Shown here piece after piece: positions 33,495 through 46,198 of a DNA stretch of 64,000 nt. This stretch comes from Hydractinia symbiolongicarpus (lineage: Eukaryota > Cnidaria > Hydrozoa > Anthoathecata > Hydractiniidae), in contig NC_079878.1 of NCBI RefSeq assembly GCF_029227915.1, positions 22,779,501-22,843,500 of the forward strand. The letters are read 5' to 3'. The translations under genes were made by a program, and so were the position numbers. The notes beneath the pieces are model-generated. The model was given only the letters and a program-made list of their open reading frames with translations, searched no databases and was not told the DNA's origin. The stretch's first letter is position 1. Each line of letters opens with the position of its first letter.

Positions 33495-36400
33495 TTAACT
33501 TAGTTGCATTTTTGTAGAATTCACTGCTCCTTTTGCTGGAGACGGTGTATACGAAGTAGTTCTTTTCAGCTCTCTTTTGTTCCAATGTAAACATTCAGCT
33601 AGACTGTTGAACCAGTCGCTTAAATGATCTTGATGGCTGATACATGGTATCGGGTATACGGACGTTGTAACTCGAAGACTAAAATAAAAGGGACAACGAA
33701 CTGATTAAGAGCGCTGGAGGGAAGCAACAGCACAAGGAAAGTACCAGCTACTTTGTAAAGAAATACCAGACTAAAGTGAAATGAAAATTTCTTGGGTTCC
33801 CTATATAGAATTTAACAAACGTTCTTAACATTTCACTTAATGCTGAAACACAATAGTTAAAACATTATGAAATTTGCACCGATCTAGTTACCAAACTTTC
33901 CTTCTTCGTAACTTAAATTTTTTACTACCCTTTCTCCCCCCCCTGACTTACGAACCAATTTTGAGATTCTCTGACTTATCCAACTATTGGTCGCCTTTTT
34001 AAAGCGATGCCTTCCTTCTCAGCATTTTCACTCGAATCGACTTCCACACCAGTCTTATGTCAACATACGTCCCTATTTTTTGTTCAGCTTCCGTAGAGCA
34101 TAAATTGACATTTTAAATTTTTTAAATTATTAACTTACTATTTCGTCCTGTTCATACAACTTGGATATCTGCCATCAAACGAACACATTGGAGAAGAATT
34201 ACGACTTTCGCTTGAAACAATAATCTATAAAAAATAAAAAAATTAAAACTATGAAAAATCAAATCACATTCGACTCGGGTCCTTAGTATGTCTTGAATTT
34301 CACCTCAATTTGACCCATTGTAGTGGTATTATTGTCACGTCCGTAGATTTATTAATTTGTGCCACAATTTTAAGCAGAGAGGTCATTCATGACATAATTA
34401 ATAGATCATTGTGCCAGCTCATTTTTTTGTGTGAACAATTTAGAAATTTTCCGACTTCCGCAAATTTTAGATGGAGATTTGGGGTATCTAATTTCTGCAA
34501 AATTTTAAGAGTTGATAGATTTTAAAGATTATAAATTCAAGCGTATTTACAGTTTGGCGATATTAATTCACTCCAGATTTTTATACAATAAAAACAAACC
34601 TTCAATTCAACACCAGCTGGTAATACTATTGGTCGAAACGACAGTGAATGTGCGCAGATGGGCGTGACGACTATTCCAGGTACGCTTGGGTGTACCATGG
34701 ACGCACCTGCAGACATTGAATATGCAGTACTCCCTGTGGGCGTCGAAATGATCAAACCTAAAATTGAAATTGACAGAACGTCAGAGCATGCGAAAATAAA
34801 ATGATAAAACTTTAACAAAGAGCAAAAAAGAAGAAAAAAAAATATACAAAAAGTATACAAGCATATTAAGAGCAATGATTGTCACAGACAGACTTACCGT
34901 CACCGAGCAGGGTGGTCAGGTAGCGGCCGTTGCAATGTATCTCTACATGCGTCACTGATGATGAAGTTCCACGATCAACAACAACTTCGTTCAAAACCTG
35001 AAATGTTGAAAAACGTTTTTTATTGCAAGCTATAAGAAAAGCGCACGACAAAAAATGGGATGCTTTCCTAGCCTGTCTTTGTCATCCACAAGATCATTTG
35101 ATGACATTGCTTCTATTTTGTTATATTTCTGTTTTTAAAATATTTATTAGGAAAAAAATTAAACACCAAATCCTCGTTACTGAGTAATAAATTTTCATAT
35201 AAACAACATACCAGATATTCCGACAGGACTTCATCCTTTCCGTTCTCATGCATCTGACGCACTTGACATTTTAACCGGTTACGCAGTGTCAGTCCAACAT
35301 TAGCTAAAAAACAGAAAGGATGGAGAGTGAAAAAGAAGATCGGAGAGTAAGCAGGGGTAAAAGAAACAAAAGAGGTGGGAATAGAAAACAGAGGCGGAGA
35401 GTGAAAATAAAGCTGGGGAAAGGAAGGGTGGTAAATGAAGGGCGGAAAGTCAAAAAAAAGACTCGTATAATTGGTGTCAATATTGTTCTCTCTCCACCCG
35501 GCTTCCTATTTATGTATTACAAATTCTTACCATCGATCACTGAATTGATGTCGTTAGAAAAGTTTTTCATACTGAACGGCGTTAAGAAACCCAACGATCC
35601 CATGTGGAATGCAATGACGGGTGGGCACGCAGACTACAAACACAAAATAAACAGAAATACAATAATTGTGAAATATAAAAAAGCACAAAGAAGACAAAAA
35701 AAAATTCGCAGTCTCGTTGGTGATATCTGTGAGCGTAAAAAAATAATGGCTGCAACTTTAAATTTGCGCAACCGCGATACAAAATTAGCTTTTTTTATGT
35801 AGTTGGTAGCTACTTTGCAGAATAGGAACACGTAAATAATTTAATGCACCAAAAAACGACACAGCTATTTCAACATCGATGCAATGACTTTTGGATAGAC
35901 TCAACCAAAAACAATAAACAATAGAATATAAACTTACTTGAAACAAGGAGCAAACATGAATGAGAGTTCCATCTCCACCGAGACATACGACCAAATCCAC
36001 AGCTTTTTTCTCACTCTCTAAACAAAAAAATATAAAATCTTAAAATACCTGAAATACATGTTTTTTTATAAGCATAACGCTTATAAGCATATTTAAAAGG
36101 CAATTTTTTAGGCATATGCCAAGCATAATTGCTCAGCTTTGGTGAATCCTTCTAATGTATGTTTTTAGGTATCTATATTAGAATACCCGTATACGTCTGT
36201 CTGTCTGTCACGCAAAATGGTAAGTAGCAAGTAGCGAGAAGCACGCAATGCGGTACAAAAAGGATAGGTGAACCCGTGAATTTCCACGGGCTAACGACTA
36301 GTTGTAATTAAACACAGACTTTCCTGATTCCTTATACACAATAAGACTTTAATTAACACCAATGTACTGTCTGAACTTGCTTTGTGTAATTGTACCCTTA

Positions 36401-39400
36401 GTTTTGTTCTTCATTTTATCTTACCCATATAGCATAACGCAAACGTAATCTAAGCCTGATTTCGAATTCCCACTTGTTTATAAAAAAACATGTATGGAAT
36501 AATAATCTGGTTTATAAAAATACGACAAAGTAAGCAATGTAAATTAGCCAACATCGGGATTATTTTGTTATGACAACGATAACAGCTGAAATTTAGGCTT
36601 AATTTTTATAGCACAGATAAGATCTTTAATTAGAAAAACAACTCACGAAAAGCCTGCATCAGCCGAGTTAAGTTGGAATTAAAGAAATATATGAAAGATT
36701 TTTTTATGAGCAAGTAACAGATCGAAAAAAATATTTCAAAGACCGCAGCTCTTGTTCGAAAAGAAGAACTTTAAATCAGCATAGAATACAATATATGTAA
36801 AAAAATAACCATCCATACCTTTGAGAGGTTTCAACTGCTCCAAAAAATCATTCGCAAAATCGTCATCCAATTCCATACTGTTCTGAATGACATTTTCCTC
36901 AACGAAAATTGTCATTTCCTTTTCCTGGAAGATAAAACAAAACACACATTAATATTATCCGCCATATTGCAAAAAAAGCAAACTTGATTATTTGTGTATG
37001 TAAAAATTTAAAAAAAAGCAAGAAAAACAAACTCTTAATTTAGCCAAATAAAAAAACACGTGAAAAACGAAAATTCCCCAAGGGTATTACTCCAAAGAAA
37101 ATGTCAATACAGATTAACATTAGCTAGACAACCATACTTTCCCGTCTAATACTTATTCAACCAGGCTTTTTTTCACAAAACTACATAATTTAAACACGAA
37201 ATAAAATGTCTCTCACCTGTATCAACCATTTTGTTAATGTTTTAAAATGGTCTGTGACTGCTTGGTCGTGATGTTTCTTTATGATGAGTACATTCTTCGG
37301 AGGAGAGTGCCATTCCAATCGTTGAACTGAAGGATCAATCATTCCACTAAAACCGTTAAAACGCATTATTTCTTTCAACTATTATTTTTGTTATAATACA
37401 TAGATATAAAAATATAGCATTAAAAGAATTTACAAAAAAAGTTTCAAAAAAATATATTGAGATACGAGCCACCTAATTTCAATAGACCATTCTATCCTCT
37501 ATCAATGTATAATATGTTAATAATTAAAATCAAAAACATAAATATTGTATGGTGTTTTTAACATGAAAAAAATCAATTCAACACTTACAAATAATCAGCA
37601 TCGTGGTTTTCGGAGATCGTAGCTTTTGGTCCAAGTTGTTGAAACGGAGTAGGGCCGAATAAAAATCTCCCTTTACCACTGTTTGCCCTTAAGTTGAAAG
37701 TGAAGTTGAATCACAAAAAATAATTTGTAAAGAAAAGAGGTTCTGATTCGAACAAGTAACACGACTCAAAAAAAATATTACTTTGACTTCCATAATTACT
37801 TTTTCCTACTTACATGTAAAAAAGAAACATTTTTCAAACGTTTATGAGCAATGCTCAGTATGCGTTTCTATAGACATTTCTTTTTTTATCTTTAAATGTA
37901 AATAAATTTGCATATTCCCAATGGAAGCAGATTTATTTTAAAACACATGTAATCCTCACAGCTTTAATGACCTTTTAATTGTTATTAATAGAGTAATTAG
38001 TTATAACTTTAATAGTCATATATATAAATCCATTTATATAAAATTAAACAAATATACATGAAATTTTACATGATTTTGAATAACGGAGTTTATATTGCAG
38101 GAATAGCCTAATAAGTTGCTTTAACTTTTTTTAGAAGGTGCAGCATAAATAATGTCATTTTTTGAGCTGCCAAGAGTGTTACGAATAGTTATAAAACTAT
38201 GAGTGTTAACATTTCAAATATTTTAAAGCTTGTTAATTCCATTTATAAATTTTGAATATTTTATATCCTTACAAAATGAGATTTTAAAATCATGAAATTA
38301 AATTCTATAGCTCCAACACTTCTCGTCTGACAGTGCATAAGCTCATTATGATCTTAAATTTTAACCATTGACAGTGTTAACAGTGTAACTTTTTTTAAAA
38401 AAAAAGTCACACAAGAAGCAACCAAAAAAATATTGAAAACACTGCATAGTGAAGACTAAAAAAAAAACACCAATAAACTTTATGTAACATACCATTCCAT
38501 CGATCGTGAAAACAATGATGTACTTCTGTTGAGTTGGGTGCAATTATTACCTTTATGGTGGTCATTCTTTAGGCTTTTAACTCGTTGTGGTGGATCAAAT
38601 GGCTAAAAATATCAAAGTTTAAAAACATAATCCTCAAAAAAAGTAAAACGACATTTTCAATACTGAAAAAATTTAATGCTTTCGACTAGTTTAATCATAC
38701 TTTAGAAAATTTTGCACAAAAGTATAGATAAATCCAAAAGAAGATAATTGTTATTATATTGCCAACTTAACCATTAAGCCTGTCATAATAAGTTAGCTGC
38801 AAACTTAACCTTTGAAATGCATAGTGAATAGACAATGTTGGATTCTATAACACTCAAAATTTCACTTAAAATGTAGAACATTTTTAATGACTGGAAATGT
38901 TGCACATGTATATCTTTGGAAATGACCATCTTTCCTTTTCCTGTCACCCGGCTTTTTCCCAATGTAATACCCACTGCCTACACTTCCTTCCTTATACTTC
39001 CTGGAAAGGTTTTAAAATAACTTCCAGACACTCAGTGACATCATATCTGTTATAAGGAAGTCAGGTCAGAATGTAACGTAGGATGTGTGTTGTGTTTTAC
39101 TTTGACTTCCATAATTACTTTTTCCTACTTACATGTAAAAAAGAAACATTTTTCAAACGTTCATGAGTAATGCTCAGTATGCGTTTCTAGACAGTCAGTG
39201 ACATCATATCTGTTATAAGGAAGTCAGGTCAGAATGTAACTTAGGATGTGTGTTGTGTTTTAACAGACATCGAAAAGTCATGAATCATTTAGCATACTGC
39301 ACAACTTTGGTTGCTATGGTATCTCTCTCTTGTATATTGAACTTGAATAAACTTAGTAAAATAAATTCAATACCACTTGATGCCAATTTCAAATCCAAAA

Positions 39401-39911
39401 AAAAATGTTATTTAAATGGAGAGAAAAGGTTTCATCGTCATTAATTTGATTACCTTGACAATGTTAAGGTTTTACGATGGTGTAAAACTGAGAATTGTGT
39501 GGAGTTCTATATATAACTAAAATATTAAGGACATGCAAAAAAATAGCTTAACAAACTTGCACAATGAAAACCACAATAAATGGTAGACAAAATAAACACT
39601 AGAAGCTGTAAAAACTGATATGTGTAACTGACTCCAAACAGCCATGTTTCAAGTGTTTGTATAACGGTTTTTTGTTGTTGTCTATAAGAGTAAGGAATCA
39701 AAACAAGTAGTAGTAAGGGGCGTGAACTAGTCTCAATAGAAAGAAATAAAAACATAAACTGAAGACGAAAATTCAAAGTCTTCACCTTTGAACTTTTTTA
39801 AACTTTAACATACTTACATTTCGTTGTGGTAATTTGACTTCTGGAGTTTTGGGCTGTGCAAAATCAACTTCATCCATAATTGAGATTGTGGGGTACTCCA
39901 CAAAGTTATAA
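33495..39911 (-). CDS. NADK: NAD kinase, twelve coding exons
   Basis: Exons in order: 39911-39818, 38602-38551, 37670-37589, 37346-37217, 36924-36819, 36017-35938, 35633-35531, 35303-35212, 34997-34898, 34757-34600, 34224-34139, 33678-33495 (stop TAA 33497-33495). All borders are GT-AG and phases agree. From the ATG at 39877 the product is about 410 residues, close to animal cytosolic NADK. Diagnostic motifs: [13 protein letters not shown] in the N-terminal region; the catalytic CLGGDGTL (exon 6); [17 protein letters not shown] (exon 7); [10 protein letters not shown] (exon 9); [17 protein letters not shown] and [17 protein letters not shown] (exon 10); FDGR (exon 11). It phosphorylates NAD to NADP using ATP. 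The exon-3 acceptor is ambiguous: 37670 is the choice that keeps frame. Frame is open upstream of the ATG in exon 1, so an upstream coding exon is possible. Confidence 0.93.
36172..36301 (+). mobile_element. Non-autonomous Helitron-like element, copy 2 (130 bp)
   Basis: Lies in a NADK intron. Starts A|TCTATATTAGAATACCCG, has tctgtctgtctgt, and ends with the hairpin cccgtgaatttccacggg followed by ctaacgactag|T. The TC start, hairpin and CTAG end match the other copies. Confidence 0.82.
37779..37870 (+). repeat. Dispersed 92-bp repeat, copy A
   Basis: This intronic block (tactttgacttccataatta … cagtatgcgtttcta) recurs almost unchanged at 39098-39189, with about two substitutions. It has no coding meaning and probably belongs to a longer non-autonomous element. 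Confidence 0.7.
39033..39262 (+). repeat. Direct repeat pair around the 92-bp block
   Basis: A 68-bp sequence (cagtgacatcatatctgtta … tgtgttgtgtttta) occurs at 39033-39100 and again at 39196-39262 with one substitution. Copy B of the 92-bp block (39098-39189) lies between them. The layout (68 bp - 92 bp - 68 bp) suggests a partial tandem duplication of a non-autonomous element in the first coding intron of NADK. Confidence 0.65.
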
Positions 39912-40731
39912 CTGTGAATGAAAAAGAAAAAAATACACTCACTCTTATGTTAATTCAAATTTGAAAGATCAGCAAATTCTCAAGAATATTGTACAGAGCT
40001 TTATATTTGTGGTAATTTTTATTCTCCACATTTACTGTCGAGTCATCAACTTTCTACTAAATGTATAAATAAAAATCTAAATAAAACCATTTACTGAGAA
40101 CTATCCTTTGAGTTTCTCACCGTGATAGGAAGTGCAATTATGACTTCATAGCTTTTCTATCTGTTGCTAAAACTACAATGGCATAACATGACCTAATCTT
40201 AAAAGCTTGTAGTAATCACAGACAATGACCTACTTAAATAAACAATAGCCGGGACATTTAAGAAACAATTAACTATTAACAGAAGAAAAATAAAGTTTCT
40301 ATACTTTCCTACTTTTTTGTTTTTAATTCATTTTAATTATGTAGTTTACAGGAGCTGGGAGGAGTTAATTAATAATAAGAAAAAACAAGATAAGTAACAA
40401 ACAGCCTGCCAGATTTGTTTGTTTTTCAAAAATTTACCCTAATTTGTTATTTGACATTATTTATCCTGAAATTATTAGGTTATGTTACTTTACTTTTTAC
40501 AAAAACGCCTTTCAAATATAACATCAAGAATAAAAAAAAGAATAAAGCTTAAGAGGATTAGGATTTAATTTACTTTCCCGACACAATGATGATTAATTCA
40601 AAACCGAATCAACAATTACATTCAAGTTTAAGTTTTGCATATTTACACATACATAGTTTTGCCTTTGCATTTTCCATTTTCACGTTCCTCGAAGAAGAAA
40701 AAATTTACATTAATACAATTTTATTACATCA

Positions 40732-40863
40732 TCTATATTATAATACCCGTATCTGTCTGTCTGTTACACAAAATGGTAGCTTAGCTGCGCGAGTAGCAAG
40801 AAGCACGCAATGCGGTATAAGAAGGACAGGCGACCTGTGGATTTTCCACGGGCTAACAACTAG
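40732..40863 (+). mobile_element. Non-autonomous Helitron-like element, copy 3 (132 bp)
   Basis: Starts A|TCTATATTATAATACCCG and ends cctgtggattttccacgggc then taacaactag|T. It has the same order of parts as the NADK-intron copy: TC end, CTGT run, hairpin, CTAG end, and insertion between A and T. Confidence 0.82.
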
Positions 40864-42007
40864 TTTTGTAATTATTTCATCATCTCAAATTCCAACAATT
40901 ACAACTTGCAGAAGCAGGCTCATACAAACCTACATATTCTACCCACATACTGCAGCTTAAATCAGATTGAAATTATAGCTGCTTTTCATAGCCACAAGCT
41001 GTTTAGTGGCCACAATAATAAGTAATTCTTACCCAGGATAAAAAATGTATCTTGGCATTTCGCACTCTAATCTTTAAACATGTTACATACATTTGATCGT
41101 GATTTTTTTTTGCTTGTTGGAATTTATAGTGTAAAAAGTGCTTATCTTTTATTGTCTTTTCAGGAAACTTTTAATTATTCGAGTCATTTCATCCTGTAAA
41201 AGGGCGTATCCTCTCACCTTGCCATTGGAAAATATGGAAGGAAATGCCTGCATGGGATCCTAGATAGTGACGTTATTGTAACAATTTCTCCTTTGCATTA
41301 TCACTCATTAAAAAAACCATTTTACCTGTATTTTTTCAATATTTTAATATGTAGTTTTGTCTTTTTTATATGAAACATGATTGATTTAAGATCATATAAA
41401 CTTAGGCCACTGAAACTTAATTATATACTTCTTCTACGGGTTTGACTGACTCTAATTTTCACGTAAACAAAAAAATAATATCAAGCAAAAGTTTTAAAGA
41501 AAAAAAACCCCACATTATCTCTTCCCATTTCGTGAAAATATTATGAGCATAGAAGATAATCATTAATGTTATTTTTTGTTGGTTGAATGTAAATCTACAA
41601 TTATACTAAACAAGGTCAATCGATATCTTTACTTTAAGACCACTGTTTTTGTGTTCCAGCCACATATTTTTAATAAAAGCTATTATTGAATTTGTCAGTA
41701 GAACAACTAAAGTTGGAGTTGCATTATTTTAAAAAATAAAAGTAAATTAATAGATTTAACATGAAAGGGCTCAGGCTCTGTAAAATTTAGGAAAAAATGC
41801 ATAGAATCACACAAAGAGTAAGCGTTTTAATAAAAAAATATGGCATATCCAGGCTATAGTGAAAATATTGCTATTAAAATCATTACTTTCATGAAAGTAA
41901 TTACAATCATTAGTATTAATAAAACCTAAATGTTAATTGACATGTGGGTGTTGATGCTTATGATATGTGTTTTATGGCACCCCAAGTTTACATAATTAAC
42001 ATGTACT

Positions 42008-42052
42008 TCATCATCATTCATCATCATTCTCGGCTTAACGTCCATCTTAAGA
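42008..42052 (-). repeat. Short LINE 3'-tail remnant
   Basis: cttcatcatcattcatcatcattctcggcttaacgtcc is nearly the same as the 3' tail of the LINE remnant at 42241, without any coding part. It is probably a very 5'-truncated LINE insertion. Confidence 0.5.
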
Positions 42053-42240
42053 AAGTTTTTATATTCCACTGAAAACTAACCTGAAATTTTGTACACATTC
42101 TCTCTTGTATTCTTTGCATATTGAATACCAAATGCAGAAATTAAACTAAGTTACCTGAAAACAAAAGAATATATGTCATAATTTTACTTTGCAAGAAAAA
42201 TCATTTTAACCTGTTGAAAAGAGTTAAAAAATTAATTAAA

Positions 42241-42960
42241 CTTTATTCATCATCATTAGCATTATCATTCTTGGCTTAACGGTCGTTTTCCATGCTAGCA
42301 TGGGTTGGACGGGGTATATTAATGACCCTCTTCCAATCTGATCTAGACTACCTAAACTCAACTTCCTCTGTATCAAGTATGTTCTTATAACCTCCTGCCA
42401 AGTCTTTCTCGGTCTGCCTCTGGAATTTGCCCCAGGAACTATCAAGTCTCTACACTTTCTTACCCAATTATTCCCCTCCGTTCTTTCCAAGTGCCCCAGC
42501 CAATTCAATCTTCCTATCTGGATAACATCTTTAATTCTACGGATACTTAGCCTGCTTCTTAGCTCATCTGAACTCTTTCTGTCTCTCAGACTGGCGTTAT
42601 CTTACCTACAACATCTTGATTAGTCTTCTTCATTTGCTTTGCTATCTTAAATACCTCATTGCGCTGGTCTTCCCTTCTAAACACATCTGCAAATCTGTTT
42701 CTCTATGCTTCTGAGCACGACACTTAGCTTCTAAGTAAATATTTTTACTACCACATGATTTCCACTCTTTCCAAAGTTTCCTCTTTTCCTTTATACACTG
42801 GTCAACCTCATTATTCAGCCACCAGGTCTGTCTATGTCTAGCTGGTCCTTTCTTCCACCCACAGGTATCATCAGAAGCTTCTAGAACGCAATTCTTCAAA
42901 GTAGTCCAAGTACTTTCAACATTGTCACTATCACACTGACCATTGTGGGCTAACTGCTGA
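42241..42960 (-). mobile_element. Internally deleted non-LTR retrotransposon (LINE)
   Basis: The minus-strand ORF 42899-42642 resembles the linker between endonuclease and reverse transcriptase (DDTCGWKKGPARHRQTWWLN; EKRKLWKEWKS). ORF 42508-42236 is the C-terminal end after the RT (NWLGHLERTEGNNWVRKCRD; GRGRPRKTWQEV, here SRGRPRKTWQEVIR). The reverse-transcriptase core that should lie between them is absent, so the copy has an internal deletion. The 3' end carries the tail seen as atcatcattagcattatcat on the plus strand. It is dead and lies in intergenic DNA upstream of NADK. Confidence 0.75.
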
Positions 42961-44703
42961 ACTTTTCACTAAATTGTCTTGCTTCAATCTCTTCCTTCGT
43001 TATTATTTCAGAAATTGCAACCCAAACACCAAAAAATGAAATTTAATATATGACACTTATTACCGAATTAAATCATCAATTCCACATGAAATTGGGGCGT
43101 AAAATAACAGTGTAAATATTATGGTACAAAAAAACGCTGTGAAATAAAGAAGTAATTTCATGATAAATTATTGCGCTCAGAATAGATCCGAATTCAAAGG
43201 GTTTGGTAATATATTGATTTTATAAACATAAAAATGGTATCATAATTGTTTCAAAAAGCTAAGAAACATTTCTTGTTGCCAGTATAATTCATGAAATGGC
43301 ATAATAATTACCTTCCCTGGCCATAGATAAAAAATTAATATTAGAAGACGCAATGGTTTAGTTAAACTTAAATGTAAAAAAATGGAAGAAACCTCACCAT
43401 AAGGGTAGTACTGAAGAAGAAATTAAAAGAACAATAAGGTAAAACTCTGGGTATGTTATACGAACTTTGGTAATATGAAGTAAATTACTTTTTTACGAAA
43501 TGTTTGCTGAATCTTTAAAAAAATGTGTAAAAATGTTCAGAAAGGTTTTTGATGCCGTCATCAACCTGTTCATTTCAAAACGGATTAGGGGACCCAGGTT
43601 TGGAAAACTTAACCAAATTGGTCCCATGTGGTCCCTAGTTACCTGCGTTGTGAAAAATCAATGACATTGCCACCTCGTTTCTAAGTTATTTGGCTTCAAA
43701 GTTTAAGGTGAACTGTAATGGCTTCATTAAGTTAATATAGGATATTGACGTTTAAAGTAGTGATATTGATATCACGCCGTAACGTCAAAAAATTTAACAT
43801 TTCAGACATACATTTTTTGGCAACATCCAAGGAAAATGAAGATATCTACTTTGCCTGTTACAGACACACAGAGACAGACACACTCCCCATATATAAGAGA
43901 TAAGATGAAATTTTTTTAATATACACTATACTATATGATCATGAGAATAGGATTTATTGTATTTATTGTCTTTTCTCGCTAAGAAAAATAAAAGACAAAG
44001 AACCCACTTTACACGTCGATACCAGTAAGTACAAAACTAGTGAAAGGAATATTACTTTGATGGCCTCTGATTGCTGTCTTTTGATTAGGAAAAGCCAGAA
44101 GACAATAGACGACCTTCTTCTACTAGTTCTTCTTAAAAGATCTCAATAATTTTACGCAAATATCCCTTTTCTTGGATGGATCTTTTTTATTATTGTGGTC
44201 TGTTGTTTATATTCTCTACCTAGCTACAGAAATGCTCGCTCATGTGCAAAAAGCCATCTTCCTTCTGTTGACAAAGTTCAGAAGGTTAATCATATAGCTA
44301 AACAACTAGATGTATAGGATGCAAATCGTAAAAAATTTCTGTCAAATATAGCTATAAAATTACTTTTTTTAGCAGCGCTGCACGGATGACGTATGACATC
44401 TTGGGCTTCGTATTAACTTGAACTAACGCCCTGGGCGCCAATTAGATATTTCGCTTTTTTCTACGAGCGCTTCGATTTTTTTTTACTAGGCCCCCACCCT
44501 CCCCTCCACCCCTAGGCTGTTACGACCCTGTAATTTTATTAGGGTTTCCGTTTGCATCGTGTCCATTTATTGAAGGCCTTAACAGGGACTCTACAGCGAG
44601 ATGTGCCCTGAAGAAATATTCAATAATGCGTCTATTCTACAAAATAAACACAATCATTATGCTTTTCATCAATCCTGAGACGTGCTTATTTACTTTTCTA
44701 GCC
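42961..44703. other. Intergenic DNA, no gene recognised
   Basis: No gene is seen. The part around 43560-43910, which ends in cagacacacagagacagaca and atataagagataaga words, looks repeat-derived, but I cannot set its borders. Confidence 0.4.
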
Positions 44704-44814
44704 CAACCTTGTCCCCAGAGCTTTTTATCCCTTTACCAGCGCTGCAATTATTGACAGGTTTGACCTCGCCGTTACATGTACAAAAAAAGACAACAGGTCC
44801 TGGCATCGTGGTTG
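44704..44814. mobile_element. CAACCTCG-family MITE
   Basis: Left end caaccttgtccccagagctt; right end caacaggtcctggcatcgtggttg, an inverted match with a few changes. Length 111 bp. Confidence 0.65.
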
Positions 44815-44882
44815 TTTTTTTATATCACGCACTCCCATATGCAACATGTTCTGACATTTCCTAGATCACTGTTAACCTTCTC

Positions 44883-44974
44883 CAACCTCGTCTCTAGGGT
44901 CTCATGTCCCCTTAGCGTTATTACAGAGCGGTCGAAAGCTATCAAAAAGGCAAAATGCCCTGTGATCAAGATTG
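44883..44974. mobile_element. CAACCTCG-family MITE, diverged
   Basis: Left end caacctcgtctctagggtct; right end atgccctgtgatcaagattg. Same size class (92 bp) as the other members but more diverged. Confidence 0.5.
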
Positions 44975-45668
44975 ATTCTTCTTCCACCACCACGTTCACA
45001 AACAGCGAGAATAAACTCGCTGTGTAATACAGACTTTTTACGCTTGTTATCAATCACTTTAACCTAACAAATCTCTTATCAAAACAACACTATATGCGAA
45101 TCCCTCCCTATCGTCCGCATTTTCCAATATCACTTGCAAATATGCTTTGTGAGACTTGGAAACATTATTCAAGCATTAAGATATTCAAACACTTTTTTAA
45201 AAGCTTTATATCAGGGTAAACATGGAGGTAAAATAACTATTAGCGCTATTAAAAAATGTTGAGAAGTCACAAGATCCAAAAAGCACTAGAATATGTATAA
45301 GTATATGTATATTTAGACTAGTTTCAGCATTTTAAGCAGATATTTCTTTTTTTAAGTGTATTTTTTCTAGAAGAATTAAATTTCTCCGTTGTTGTTTACC
45401 CTAACGGTAAATAATTTCGGTAAACAGTGACCAATTTTTTTAATCAGTGACTAATATTTTGTATTGACCAAAAATCTTTTACAGACCAATTTTTTTATAT
45501 AAAATTTTGCTTCTGCTTTGTTACTAACACAAAATATAAAGTGTTACAAGCGTTCAATATTTTCTGTTTATATTTATAGCACCTTCGTTCCCAGGAGTAC
45601 ACTAGGTACTATTACTATATCCAGTGACAGCACAAATTAGCAGGACCCATAAAGGTGGGGGCAAACAA

Positions 45669-45811
45669 AGTCCAACATTACATCCAACATGCAATTTTTG
45701 TGATGTTACATGAAATGTTGGACTGGTTTGTGTCACTTCAAAATCTTGAAAAAATTTGTAATTTTTAAAAAAGAAGAAAAAAATCCTGTTGGACGATGTG
45801 TTGGATGGGTC
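45669..45811. repeat. Fold-back rich in TCCAACAT words
   Basis: agtccaacat (45669-45678) pairs with atgttggact (45713-45722). A further inverted set, gttggacgatgtgttggat, lies at about 45789-45807. It resembles the array-type ends of the element at 10961-11671. Borders uncertain. Confidence 0.45.
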
Positions 45812-46198
45812 CAGTAATTACAGTTGTGACACGCTTAAACTTCCTTCCTTCTCTCGAAAAAACACTTAAGTTCGCGACAAATTACAGACGCTTTCTTCTG
45901 AGTGAGTGAAAATGTGTGTCATAGAATCCAGCTAATCATGAGCATTATTCTTTGCGCGTTGGCACGTTATTTAAGCATCTCTCTGTATCTCTCTCGAAAG
46001 AATTTTTTTTGACATCCTTTTTATCCTGAGTTAACTCATCAAAAAAATTGCACCTGCTGTCTCGAATTTTCTCCTAGTGTGTTCTGTGTACACGAAGTAG
46101 CGCTAACTTTTTGTCCGGTCCATTTAAGAGTTCGAGAACGCGGGACACGACTGTACTTTTTTCGCGCGAGCGTTTCACCGTGTGCTCTTGTTTGCATA

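Noticed and set aside
35320-35802. 160-residue plus-strand ORF with a very basic N-terminus
   Set aside because: It runs antisense across a NADK exon (35531-35633) and flanking introns; composition is low-complexity Lys/Arg and no domain is seen.
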